DNA of 64,000 nt from an uncultured Lachnospiraceae bacterium (GTDB lineage Bacteria; Bacillota; Clostridia; Lachnospirales; Lachnospiraceae). The stretch covers positions 1 to 64,000 of the forward strand of contig CANCYR010000009.1 in the NCBI GenBank assembly GCA_947382355.1. Direction: 5' to 3'. The translations under genes and the position numbers were made by a program. The notes beneath the pieces are model-generated. The model was given only the letters and a program-made list of their open reading frames with translations. It was not told where the DNA came from and made no database searches. Shown here piece after piece: positions 34,283 through 43,714 of the stretch (positions are counted from its first letter, which is position 1; every line of letters begins with the position of its first letter).

Positions 34283-36493
34283 TTCTTTATTTGTATAATA
34301 TTTATTAAAAGTTTTAGCTATTCTCTTAATTTCTTCTTTAGATAATCCATATAAATACCCTACCAAACTATCTAACTCTGCAATTACTTGCTTTCTTGAC
34401 TTATCTGCAATTTCATAGTTATGACATTTTTCAAACAGACCGTTTACTCTTATATCATCTGCATATAAAAACTTCAATCTAGAAGTAATATGATTCTTCA
34501 ATTTATCTTTTTTTTCTTGAAAAATAATTGTCCTTTCATAGTTTTCATCATGCGGAACAGGTATCTGCTTAACTATAGTCTGGGTCAAATCCAATCCTGC
34601 CATTTTTAGTCTGACTATATAATCAAAAACTATGGAATTAAACAATGTTAATATCTGAATCATATCATCATTTTCATTCATTTGAAGTAATTGAATTGAC
34701 TGACATGTAGGAACCAATGGCAAAACTGTCGCAAGCATTGTTCTACGATTCGTTGCAGAAGTCAAACTTCTCCAGGCTATTACAAAACCATCATTAAATT
34801 TTTTTGATAAATTATTCCAAACTTCACTATCAATATAGTATCTTGATTCTGGGTATTCTTCTCCAGAAACATCCACTATAGCTCGCGCTGTCGCTTTATT
34901 CTTATATTTGTCATGCTCACTCATATCCTTGAAAGTAGCATACCTTCCAGTATATAATTCAATAAACTTGCCTTCATATATAGGTAAATACCCCTCTTGG
35001 CATTGACGCAAAATATGTTGCGAATGACTTGTCAAATGGACCAATCTACCAAAACGGCAATCATTATACTTTTCTCCAAAAATAGGATTGTGTGAGTATA
35101 TGTTACACAAAAAATCCAATTCTTCATTATTAGATATATTAGGAAGCATACTTGTTTCCGGATTCAATAGATTAAGCATTTCACAGGATATTCCGATTTT
35201 CTTTCTATCATAAAACCCTTTGTATTCCTCTATATCTACTGCAATTTGCAAATCATCTTTATTCTGTCTTTTATAATAAACTACAGAAAATTCTTCACGG
35301 GAATCTATGTTAAATATTTTCTTTCTGTTTACAAACATATATACCTCAAATAGATTTTTCAAGGACATATTATGCTTCATAAATTCACTATATACAGGCA
35401 TTTTTAACAATGAACTTTTAACAATCAATCCCACTATTCCATTATCCAAGATATGCTTTAGTGCGTATTCAGTAAATAATGCGTATGTATTTAGTTCTCC
35501 AGCTCTTGTATCTTGAAATTCATCATTTTTCTTTATTTCGTTTTTGGCATTTTCATAATCCATTACCATTGCAGAATACAATTCTCTATTTTCATCTGAT
35601 GCGCAAGCAACAAAACTGTCTCTATTCTTTTTTGTATCAATTAGATTACTCTGCACATAATGAGACAAGAATTTCTTTTCTTCAAAACGTATTTTTTCCC
35701 AGGGTGGGTTGCCAATTGCAATATCATAATTTTCATCAATATCTATGCCTAAGCACAAATTATAGTATCTTCCCCTTATTGCCATTATAAAAGAGTCCCT
35801 GGATTTATTCTGTCCATTGCTCTTTAACAAAGGATTACCTAAATAGATATGCATATTTGAAATATCTACATGTTCATTAATTAATCTAATCTTTGTTATC
35901 ATTATTGCAATTGGATCAACATCTACACCAAATAAATCTACTTTCTTTTTCTTCTCATCACATATTTTTTTTGCAGCAAAAAGAAAAGCTCCTCCACCAC
36001 ACGAAAAATCTGCAACCCTTATTTTGTCAGGCTCTTCGGGACAATTTGCAATGTACTCCTCTATTGCCTTTTTCGATATTTCATACGAAAAATCTTCTTG
36101 TGTATAATAAGATCCTAAAGTATCTCTGCTGTTTTTTCCTCCAGAGAAACTAACTTGATTATTGTAAACAACATAATCTACCGCTAAAAACTCTTGATAT
36201 AGACCGTTAATATCTATTATCTCTTCGTCTTTAACATATCTGGCTACTTCTTCAGCTAATTTTTCACTACCAGGCTGATTAAAAATCCATTCTATATTAT
36301 CTTCGGTTTCTATTTCCAACCCCAATGCTCTCTCTTTAATATCAGTAACTTTTCCATCTACACTTTTTAATGCTATTACAAGGAAAGACACATATGTATA
36401 CACAGAATACAAACTTCTTGTTTCTTCCCATGAATAAATGTTACCATTTTGCATAATAAATTCAGCTACCAATTCTCTTAATTTATTTACCAT
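34265..36493 (-). CDS. N-6 adenine DNA methyltransferase (Eco57I/TaqI class)
   Basis: 742 residues. SAM-binding motif I is VADFSCGGGAFLFAAKK near residue 160, and the catalytic motif IV is AIGNPPWEKIRFEE near residue 261. The C-terminal third contains a TaqI-like target-recognition part (HSQHILRQCQEGYLPIYEGKFIELYTGR). No nuclease domain is visible. Its ATG overlaps the end of the second methylase gene by 11 bp, with AAGG 5 nt before the start. Two methylases suggest that each modifies one strand of an asymmetric site. Confidence 0.88.
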   Translation of the reverse strand: MVNKLRELVAEFIMQNGNIYSWEETRSLYSVYTYVSFLVIALKSVDGKVTDIKERALGLEIETEDNIEWIFNQPGSEKLAEEVARYVKDEEIIDINGLYQEFLAVDYVVYNNQVSFSGGKNSRDTLGSYYTQEDFSYEISKKAIEEYIANCPEEPDKIRVADFSCGGGAFLFAAKKICDEKKKKVDLFGVDVDPIAIMITKIRLINEHVDISNMHIYLGNPLLKSNGQNKSRDSFIMAIRGRYYNLCLGIDIDENYDIAIGNPPWEKIRFEEKKFLSHYVQSNLIDTKKNRDSFVACASDENRELYSAMVMDYENAKNEIKKNDEFQDTRAGELNTYALFTEYALKHILDNGIVGLIVKSSLLKMPVYSEFMKHNMSLKNLFEVYMFVNRKKIFNIDSREEFSVVYYKRQNKDDLQIAVDIEEYKGFYDRKKIGISCEMLNLLNPETSMLPNISNNEELDFLCNIYSHNPIFGEKYNDCRFGRLVHLTSHSQHILRQCQEGYLPIYEGKFIELYTGRYATFKDMSEHDKYKNKATARAIVDVSGEEYPESRYYIDSEVWNNLSKKFNDGFVIAWRSLTSATNRRTMLATVLPLVPTCQSIQLLQMNENDDMIQILTLFNSIVFDYIVRLKMAGLDLTQTIVKQIPVPHDENYERTIIFQEKKDKLKNHITSRLKFLYADDIRVNGLFEKCHNYEIADKSRKQVIAELDSLVGYLYGLSKEEIKRIAKTFNKYYTNKEVEQWF

Positions 36494-39170
36494 TATACCT
36501 TATTTCACCATCCTCAAAATGAATAAAGGGCTTACCTTTGAATATTCCAGAATGTATAGAATTGAACTTTTTTTCCATCCACTTCAAGACATCCATCTGT
36601 TTTCCATACAAAGCATCTACTGCATCAACAACATACGCCGTAACTACTTTCTCCTTCTTCACTCCTTTTGAAACTGAATATCCCAAAGTGTGTAATATAT
36701 AATTATGTAAAATCAAATTCTTATATTTTGTTAGTGTAGAAGTCATTAGATCTGGTTTTTGACATATTTGTTCTACTAAACTTGAAGGATTAGTATACAA
36801 ATCTTTTGCTGCAAATTCTAATACACCATCACATCCCAATGACGCTTTCGATGTTCTTGATCGTTTCAACATACATGCTTCATCTAAAATTTTGGCAAAA
36901 TACTTATCAAGCTTTGAAACATCAACATCGTGAATATCTTTTATATCAAAGGCACATTCACCAACAGTTTCTGTTAATGCTATCTTCTCATTATCGCTTA
37001 ATCCATATTCTGTTAATATCAGTTCGTCACACTGACTTTCTAATTCCAACTTTAGAAGTTCATTTAATAAATCACTTCTAAATAATTCCCATGCTTGTTG
37101 ATTAATATCAAACTCTGTTCCAATCTGTGGAACACTGATATATTCTAGATTAATAGGTCGTGTTTTTAGGTGTTTACATTTCAATTCCACACACAATCGT
37201 GCTTTTCTTTCCAAGAGTGTAGACGTGAAAATAGAATCCTTAATCGGGATTCGTCCAATGTACCCCGCTGCAATTGTCAATTTCGGTGAAATTGTCCTAA
37301 CAAAATTAGCAGCCAATCTTGAATTCAAGAAAGCCATATGTGCATATTCATTGCCACTTAACATTCTAATCCCTGGACCAGATGCAATGAATATCTGATT
37401 GTTTAATAATAATCGTACATTCAATCCGGAAGTTCCTGTATCACTGAAAACAAGTTGAGTTTCATTAAAATATTTTACATTTCTCAATGCCGACCCTTTT
37501 TGTTCTTTAATATACTCTCCTTCATTTCCCCATTTAACTACACTATCATTCAAACCTTCCCATCTACAATATCCCCCTCCATTACTCACAGGAATCCATT
37601 CTTCATCTCCAAAATGTTCCCAAAAATAACCAACTAATTCTTTAGAATTGCCAGTAGACGTTCCTTGCATCGGTACCGCAACTGAACTATATCGTTTTTT
37701 TAATACTTCACCCAAATCTACAATGTTGTGTTCAGAAAGAATGAACCCATTTACCCCATTAATTTTCTCTTGTGATATTTCAAATATTTCTTGCTCCTTT
37801 TCAAGCTTTTCCATCTTATTCACAAGCGAATCCATAGCATAATTTTGAACCTTAATGGGAGATATACTCATTTCATTTCTATTTTCAAATATAATTAATG
37901 ATACATTAGATTTCTCACCGCTAAGATCTACAAATGCTCCTGAACCAAGATTTGCAATATTTCTAAATTTATATTTTTTCACATATAAATCTCTTGCACC
38001 ACCAAATGACTTCAAATACATCCATGCATTTTGTGATACAATTCCACAGACTCCATTTAAACTCAAAAGTTCTCCAATCGCTTCCATAAAAGCAACACAG
38101 GTATCACAATTGGATAATGGATAATTCTTTTTTAAGAATTCTTTTTGTTCAGATGCCATTCCCTTAACAGATGCAAACGGTGGATTTGTAACAACTACAT
38201 TTGCATTTCCCAATGCCTCATTATGTCCAATCAGCTCTCCTGTTAGTACATTTTGAATCAATCTATTGTCCTTTGCCAATGAACCAACTATCATATCTCT
38301 TTCTACTGCACAGAAAATGTTTGGAGTAATTTTGTCCCATATGTCAAATGACACTCTCACTCCCCTTTTTTTCATAATAGCGATTGCTTTTATTCTAATA
38401 TTTACAACTGCAATTCTAACTATTACATTATCAATATCATACCCATAAAGTTTTTTCGTTTGGTCAATAATGTTTTTTTGAACATCTCCTTCACTACAGC
38501 ATTCGCAAAGTAATTCCAAGCACTCGACCAAAAAATTACCTCCTCCTGAACAGGGATCTAACACTTTATTTGCATTAAGAAGTTCCTTTATATTTCTTAC
38601 CAGATAGTTAATCATATATTTTTCAGTAAAAAATTGTGTTTGACTATAGTCGCTAGAAATAGCCATTTTATTCGAATATTGATATGCCCAGGAAACAACA
38701 CTGTCTATTTCACTATCATTTTCATATTCTGATATGAAATCTGAAGCCATTCTAACCATCTCTTCATCAATTTCATAGTCCATCTTTTTGCCTAAAATAT
38801 CACTATAAATCTGCTTATAAATCTTCGAATCGCATTTAACATTTTCGATATATATTAAGCATAACGCACCTGCAAGTATAGATAGTACATAAGCTTTTCT
38901 ATCTTCCTCGGCAGTTCCTATACTCTCACTTCGCTTATACATGCTTTTTAATAGTTTTTTCAAATCAGAACGTACTACGGAATACCTCTTGTTTTCTATA
39001 AGAGGATTTTTTGTTCGTGCATCTTTTGGTCTTTCAGCATCTTCAGGAACCACCCACATATTTCCAATCATTTTTGCACCGTTAATTCTTCCATCACGGC
39101 ACAATACCTGTATTCTTCTCTTGCTTATATTCCATTTATTTGACACATCTTGAATAGATAAATAATCCAT
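36483..39170 (-). CDS. N-6 adenine DNA methyltransferase with N-terminal HTH
   Basis: 895 residues. An N-terminal helix-turn-helix (YLSIQDVSNKWNISKRRIQVL and a GNMWVVPEDA wing) resembles MerR/excisionase domains and is unusual for a methylase. Motif I VLDPCSGGGNFLVECLELL lies near residue 205, motif IV VVTNPPFASVKGM near residue 330. The C-terminal half contains specificity-type sequence (GNEYAHMAFLNSRLAANFVRTIS). GAGAGG lies 5 nt before ATG 39170. The HTH may let the protein regulate its own promoter or the endonuclease gene. Confidence 0.87.
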   Translation of the reverse strand: MDYLSIQDVSNKWNISKRRIQVLCRDGRINGAKMIGNMWVVPEDAERPKDARTKNPLIENKRYSVVRSDLKKLLKSMYKRSESIGTAEEDRKAYVLSILAGALCLIYIENVKCDSKIYKQIYSDILGKKMDYEIDEEMVRMASDFISEYENDSEIDSVVSWAYQYSNKMAISSDYSQTQFFTEKYMINYLVRNIKELLNANKVLDPCSGGGNFLVECLELLCECCSEGDVQKNIIDQTKKLYGYDIDNVIVRIAVVNIRIKAIAIMKKRGVRVSFDIWDKITPNIFCAVERDMIVGSLAKDNRLIQNVLTGELIGHNEALGNANVVVTNPPFASVKGMASEQKEFLKKNYPLSNCDTCVAFMEAIGELLSLNGVCGIVSQNAWMYLKSFGGARDLYVKKYKFRNIANLGSGAFVDLSGEKSNVSLIIFENRNEMSISPIKVQNYAMDSLVNKMEKLEKEQEIFEISQEKINGVNGFILSEHNIVDLGEVLKKRYSSVAVPMQGTSTGNSKELVGYFWEHFGDEEWIPVSNGGGYCRWEGLNDSVVKWGNEGEYIKEQKGSALRNVKYFNETQLVFSDTGTSGLNVRLLLNNQIFIASGPGIRMLSGNEYAHMAFLNSRLAANFVRTISPKLTIAAGYIGRIPIKDSIFTSTLLERKARLCVELKCKHLKTRPINLEYISVPQIGTEFDINQQAWELFRSDLLNELLKLELESQCDELILTEYGLSDNEKIALTETVGECAFDIKDIHDVDVSKLDKYFAKILDEACMLKRSRTSKASLGCDGVLEFAAKDLYTNPSSLVEQICQKPDLMTSTLTKYKNLILHNYILHTLGYSVSKGVKKEKVVTAYVVDAVDALYGKQMDVLKWMEKKFNSIHSGIFKGKPFIHFEDGEIRYNGK

Positions 39171-39197
39171 ACTATCCTCTCCCATGCTTAAATTCAC

Positions 39198-39493
39198 TTT
39201 TTACTATAGTCTCATTTGCGAATATTATCAAGTATTTTCTCATCATTGTTTGTGTTTGTTCTATGAACTTTGTTTAAGCACAAATATTATATAAAATCTA
39301 TACTTTAGCATGTTATCCATACCGTAACTACAACCTGACAATTTATTTTTCTTGTAACCACAACCTAACACTTGAAAGGGAATAACCCATAAGCAGATGT
39401 TTCCAATATAAAATCAAAAAAGACCGACAGCAGCACTTCAAAATACTACCATTGGTCTTAAAACCCTTTATTTACAGCATTTCTGCCTTATTA
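39198..39493. other. Island boundary region with a tandem 17-mer and a weak hairpin
   Basis: GTAACTACAACCTGACA (39324-39340) and GTAACCACAACCTAACA (39354-39370) match at 15 of 17 positions with a 30-bp period. Downstream AAGACC ... GGTCTT (39420-39459) forms a weak hairpin before the core gene rlmD. The methylase promoter should lie at 39190-39290. No gene seen. Confidence 0.4.
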
Positions 39494-40894
39494 CTATTTT
39501 GCTTTTGACATCAATACTACCGTCTCCACATGCCCACTATGCCCAAACTGGTCCACCCCTCTGCCTCTCACAACCTCATACCCGTTCTCCCCAAGATACT
39601 TCAAATCCCGTGCCAAAGTAGCGCTGTCACAGCTTACATACACAATCCTCTCCGGCTTCATCCTAACCATAGTATTCAGACAGGCTTCATCGCACCCTTT
39701 CCTTGGAGGGTCTACCACAATCACATCCGCATAAATCCGTTCCTCTTCAAATTTTGCAGGAAGCACCTCTTCTGCCTTCCCCACAAAAAACTCCGCATTT
39801 TCTATCTGATTAATTTTGGCATTCTCCTTTGCATCCCGAATTGCCTGTGGCACGATTTCCACACCATAAACCTGCTTTGCCTTTTTGGCTAAAAACAGGG
39901 AAATGGTTCCGATTCCGCAATACAAATCCCATACGGTTTCTTTTCCGGTAAGCCCTGCATATTCCAAAGCCAGCCTATACAGCTTTTCCGTCTGAACGGG
40001 ATTTACCTGATAAAAAGATAAAGGTGAAATCCGAAATTTTATTTCTCCGATATAATCTTCAATATAAGGTTTCCCCCACAAGGTTTCCGCCCTGTCACCC
40101 ATAATGACATTTGTATTTCTCATGTTAGGACTGACAGAAATACTCACTATCCTTTTTTCGCCTTCCAAAGTAAGCCCGAGCAAACCGTCCGCAAACTCCC
40201 TGCTCTTTGGAAATGTTTTGCCGTTTATGACAAGGCAGACCATAATTTCTCCCGTAGCAAAGCCGGTACGAATCAATACATGGCGCACCAGTCCTTTTCC
40301 GTTTTTCTCATCATAAGCAGGAATGGCGTGCTTCTCCATAAACGCAAGAATAAATTCCAGAATATTTTTATTTTCCTTTGGACCCAGACAGCAATCGGTA
40401 TTTGCCACAATGGAATGGGTCCTTCCTGCATAAAAACCTGCAACGGGCTTTCCGTTTTTATCCGTACCTATAGGATACTGGGCTTTATTTCTATAATGAT
40501 ATGGCTCTTCCATCCCTATAATGGGCTCCATAATTCTGTCTAATAATTCCCCGGAAAGTCCGCCGATTCTTTGAAGATTATTCTTAATTTTATTTTCCTT
40601 CCATTCCAGCTGCTTTTCATAACTCATTGCCTGAATCTGACATCCGCCGCATTGTCTGTGAAAGGGGCATTTGGGCTCAACACGAAAAGAAGAAGGCTTA
40701 AGCACCTTCTCTAATCTTCCGTATGCGTAATTCTTTTTTGCCTTTACGATTTTCACTTCTGCCACATCACCAATAATGGCATCCTTTACAAAAACCGGAT
40801 ATCCCTGACATTTTCCAACGCCTTCACCGTCAGAACCCATATCTTCAATGGTAATGGTTACCACATCGTTTTTCTTAAAATAAGTCTGTTCCAT
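39494..40894 (-). CDS. 23S rRNA uracil-C5 methyltransferase, RlmD/RumA family
   Basis: 466 residues. N-terminal TRAM domain (VTITIEDMGSDGEGVGKCQGYPVFV). Iron-sulfur cysteines CPFHRQCGGCQ lie near residue 75, with the fourth in TDCCLG. SAM domain: VWDLYCGIGTISLFLAKKA near residue 320. Catalytic motif VDPPRKGCD, and the nucleophile region IVYVSCDSATLARDL. It methylates a uridine of 23S rRNA (RlmD or RlmCD-like). It lies 24 bp after yhaM in the htrA-like/yhaM/rlmD operon. Confidence 0.9.
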   Translation of the reverse strand: MEQTYFKKNDVVTITIEDMGSDGEGVGKCQGYPVFVKDAIIGDVAEVKIVKAKKNYAYGRLEKVLKPSSFRVEPKCPFHRQCGGCQIQAMSYEKQLEWKENKIKNNLQRIGGLSGELLDRIMEPIIGMEEPYHYRNKAQYPIGTDKNGKPVAGFYAGRTHSIVANTDCCLGPKENKNILEFILAFMEKHAIPAYDEKNGKGLVRHVLIRTGFATGEIMVCLVINGKTFPKSREFADGLLGLTLEGEKRIVSISVSPNMRNTNVIMGDRAETLWGKPYIEDYIGEIKFRISPLSFYQVNPVQTEKLYRLALEYAGLTGKETVWDLYCGIGTISLFLAKKAKQVYGVEIVPQAIRDAKENAKINQIENAEFFVGKAEEVLPAKFEEERIYADVIVVDPPRKGCDEACLNTMVRMKPERIVYVSCDSATLARDLKYLGENGYEVVRGRGVDQFGHSGHVETVVLMSKAK

Positions 40895-40918
40895 TTTCTC
40901 ACACCAAGTTAGCTATTG

Positions 40919-41863
40919 CTAATTCATCTCCGTTGCTTTTACATTGGATTCAAATAATCGGTTATAACCAAGCCAGCCTGTTTCCTTTGCACCCTCTAAA
41001 ATCTCGGTAAAGGTTTCCATTTTGGCATCGGTATTATCGGCAAAATTCAATGCCACCGCCTCAATGATGGCAGGCTTTTTGGGGGAGCCGTATTCATATT
41101 CTCCATGATGGGACAAAATGCAATGCTTGATTTCTCCCGCAACCTTCTTTGGGAAATCCGGTATTTTGGCAATTTTCTCTCCTATCATCTCGCTGCCGAT
41201 TACGATATGGCCTAACAGCTGCCCTTCATCCGTATAATCGTTTTGAGGAAACAATGACAATTCCCTTGTTTTGCCTATGTCGTGAAGCATGGCAGAGGCT
41301 ATGAGCAAATCCCTGTTTAAAATCGGATAGGCGCCTGTATAATAATCGCAAAGCTTCGTAACGCTCAGCGTATGCTCTAAAAGCCCTCCCACAAAGCCAT
41401 GGTGCACGCTCTTTGCAGCAGACGAAGCTTTAAAAGCTTTTATAAATTTTTCATCCTCCACAAAAAAGCTTTCCAACAGCTTTTTAATATGTGGGTTTTC
41501 AATTTTCTTTATGTATGCAAGGATTTCTCCAAACATATCCTCTATATTCTTTTTGCTGACAGGAAGATACTCGGCAGGATTATATTCTCCCTCCTGACAT
41601 CTTCTGATCCTCTTTATATTTATCTGGTTAGCGCCCTGAAAACAATTTACCTCGCCGTACACCTCAATGTAATCAAATACATCAAAATCCCCAATGCCTG
41701 CGCTGTTTGGTTCCCATATTTTTCCGTCAATGGTGCCGGTCTTATCCTGAAGAATAATATTTTCAAAAGGCTTCCCGTTTTTTGTTACGGCAGACTGCCT
41801 GAATTTGCATAAGTATATGTCAAATACTCTGTCTCCCTCTCTATAATCTTTTATATATTTCAT
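40919..41863 (-). CDS. yhaM: YhaM-type 3'-5' exoribonuclease (OB-HD)
   Basis: 314 residues. The N-terminal OB-fold (GKPFENIILQDKTGTIDGKIW, DYIEVYGEVNCFQGANQINI) binds nucleic acid. The HD domain carries HGFVGGLLEHTLSV, then LLIASAMLHDIGKTREL with the HD metal pair, and HCILSHHGEYEYGSP. YhaM degrades RNA and single-stranded DNA from the 3' end. Its start shares one base with the stop of the upstream HtrA-like gene. Its stop codon lies inside the short TTAGC hairpin also found after the sugar ATPase. Confidence 0.9.
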   Translation of the reverse strand: MKYIKDYREGDRVFDIYLCKFRQSAVTKNGKPFENIILQDKTGTIDGKIWEPNSAGIGDFDVFDYIEVYGEVNCFQGANQINIKRIRRCQEGEYNPAEYLPVSKKNIEDMFGEILAYIKKIENPHIKKLLESFFVEDEKFIKAFKASSAAKSVHHGFVGGLLEHTLSVTKLCDYYTGAYPILNRDLLIASAMLHDIGKTRELSLFPQNDYTDEGQLLGHIVIGSEMIGEKIAKIPDFPKKVAGEIKHCILSHHGEYEYGSPKKPAIIEAVALNFADNTDAKMETFTEILEGAKETGWLGYNRLFESNVKATEMN

Positions 41864-43188
41864 TATTTTTCTCCCTCCTGCAGGGTCATTTCCACTTCCA
41901 TGTCAATATATTCCCCGCCGCTGTATCTTTTTATAAAAAGTTTTATCGTATCACCCGGCACTTTTGATAAAAGCACGTTTCTATATTCCTGAAAAGAACT
42001 GATATCTATAGTCTCTACCCGCACAATTACATCATTATTCACTATGCCCGCCTGCATGGCCGGGGACTGCATGGCTACTTCCGTCACATATGCGCCATAA
42101 GGCATATCTCCGCTTTCATGTGCCTCTCTTGTTACATCCATGCCAAAAATTCCCCCATAGGAAAGGGTCTCACCATTGGATAACTTTTCAATGCTCCCTT
42201 TTAACTCGGATATTGCAATTGCTGATAAAATGTCCCCCTGCCTTAACTCCATGGACTGCTTTGTAATCACTCCCAGCACTTCCCCGGACAGGTTAATGAA
42301 CACGCCGCTGGCATTCTCGCTTCCATACATATCCGTATCCAGTATTTTATACAGTCCGTCTGCCACATTTAAAGTATTACCGGTTGCCGTTACCACACCA
42401 TAGGACAGAGAACCTCTCTGACCCAGCGGGCTTCCAATGGCAATCACAGGCCTTCCCAAAATGGTGCTTTTGTTAGAGACACCTAATTGGGCAATAGTTA
42501 TTCCCTCCTTTTCCTCCGGGGGCATTCCGGAATACTTAACTCCAAAAATTCCAAGCCCGGTCTGGTGATCCATAGCTTTTAATTCAGCCGCCTTAGTAAT
42601 GCCATTTCGAAAGACTACATGATATTCACTGGCCTCAGACAGTTGGCCGGCTTCCGCCAGTATCAGGTATTCCACCCCGTTATCGGCAACGATTACTCCT
42701 GATATGCTGTTCTCATTTTCAATGGTTCCCTGAAGCCAGTCACTATCCTGCGTAACTCCGGTGACCGTTGTCATAAAGGTTTCTGAATTGGATACCAGCT
42801 CATAGAGACTTTCATAAATAGTGCCATATTTTTCTACGGATATCTCACCTGTATCCGCTGTATCTATCTGCTGCAATATATTGGCTTCCAGCTCCTCCTG
42901 CAAATCATTTTCCGTAAGCATGGATTCCGGAAGAATCTCTTCTTCTTCTGCCGGGAATTCCACTTTTGTGATTTCTTCCGGATATAGCTTGTTGCTTATG
43001 ACCGGTTCTAATATTAAAAAAGTAAAACAGGCAACCATGCCGAATACTACTGCGGAAAATGCGGTGAGCATGGTGCGGCGGACGAGTTTTCTTCTGTTTA
43101 CGGGACGCTCTTTTATGGTTTCCCGCATGAAGTAGAAGGATTCGTTGTTTTGGTTTTGAGGGGTTTGCTGGTGGTCTGTTTGATTCAT
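41863..43188 (-). CDS. Membrane-anchored HtrA-like protein, probably inactive, with PDZ
   Basis: 441 residues: one membrane helix near residues 40-62 (TAFSAVVFGMVACFTFLIL), a trypsin-like fold, and a C-terminal PDZ domain (GAYVTEVAMQSPAMQAGIVNNDVIVRV). Aligning by eye to HtrA, the catalytic His block becomes LILAEAGQLSEASE, the Asp block TGLGIFGV in place of TDLAVL, and the Ser block ENASGVFIN in place of GNSGGALIN. His, Asp and Ser thus appear replaced by Ala, Gly and Ala. It is likely a peptide-binding scaffold or stress sensor, not a protease. First gene of the operon with yhaM and rlmD. Confidence 0.82.
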   Translation of the reverse strand: MNQTDHQQTPQNQNNESFYFMRETIKERPVNRRKLVRRTMLTAFSAVVFGMVACFTFLILEPVISNKLYPEEITKVEFPAEEEEILPESMLTENDLQEELEANILQQIDTADTGEISVEKYGTIYESLYELVSNSETFMTTVTGVTQDSDWLQGTIENENSISGVIVADNGVEYLILAEAGQLSEASEYHVVFRNGITKAAELKAMDHQTGLGIFGVKYSGMPPEEKEGITIAQLGVSNKSTILGRPVIAIGSPLGQRGSLSYGVVTATGNTLNVADGLYKILDTDMYGSENASGVFINLSGEVLGVITKQSMELRQGDILSAIAISELKGSIEKLSNGETLSYGGIFGMDVTREAHESGDMPYGAYVTEVAMQSPAMQAGIVNNDVIVRVETIDISSFQEYRNVLLSKVPGDTIKLFIKRYSGGEYIDMEVEMTLQEGEK

Positions 43189-43270
43189 TTTTTGCTCCTT
43201 TGAGGCAGGGGGGACTTTCGCATAAGTTTTTTTGGGGGGGGGGTAAAATGTAGGTATTGGTGAAGAGGAC

Positions 43271-43497
43271 GCAGCAGAGGAATCAGCATGGGGTACAGGC
43301 GGTGTTTTTTGGGGCGCTTTTCCTAAACAGCCTGATTTAGGGTGTTGGTACCGGTCGGGGCGTCATATAGCGCCGTCCGTGGCGCGATATGACTAAAATT
43401 GCCGTCCATGGCAATTTTACCCTGGGTTATGGGCAGGCTGTTAAGGAAAAGTGCCCCAAAAAACAATGCCTGTACCCCATGCTGATTCCTCTGCTGC
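43271..43497. repeat. Foldback repeat C3 (227 bp, reversed)
   Basis: Reverse orientation to C1 and C2, with conserved core segments (GGCAATTTTA, CAGGCTGTT). The outer arms are unrelated to C1 (GCAGCAGAGGAATCAGC ... GCTGATTCCTCTGCTGC) yet pair with each other. The inner hairpin reads TCATAT ... ATATGA (43363-43392). GAGGACGC spans its left end. A run of G precedes it near 43232-43242. Confidence 0.88.
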
Positions 43498-43566
43498 TGG
43501 TTTGTTTCGGGCGATAGTGTTTAAAAGGTTTTGACTTTCTTATAGTTAAGGGCTTTTCGATACACA

Positions 43567-43714
43567 GTGAGAGGCGGCAGGACATAGGATAGTCTTACGG
43601 GCCTTGGCAAAGTCGCCGGTCCTTATGCACCGTACTTTGGTGCATTAGTACCGCTGCGTCTTTGCAGAGCGAGAGCGTGCCCGGAAGACTATCCTATGTC
43701 CTGCCGCCTCTCAC
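43567..43714. repeat. Foldback repeat B2 (148 bp, reversed)
   Basis: Perfect arms of 30 bp (GTGAGAGGCGGCAGG ... CCTGCCGCCTCTCAC), different from the B1 arms. The core is the reverse complement of B1. The 69-bp linker to C3 shares its ends with the B1/C1 linker (AGGGCTTTTCGATACACA here, AGGGCTTTTCGATGCACA there). C3 plus B2 fill most of the 43189-43887 gap; the rest holds the mutS2 promoter region. Confidence 0.88.
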
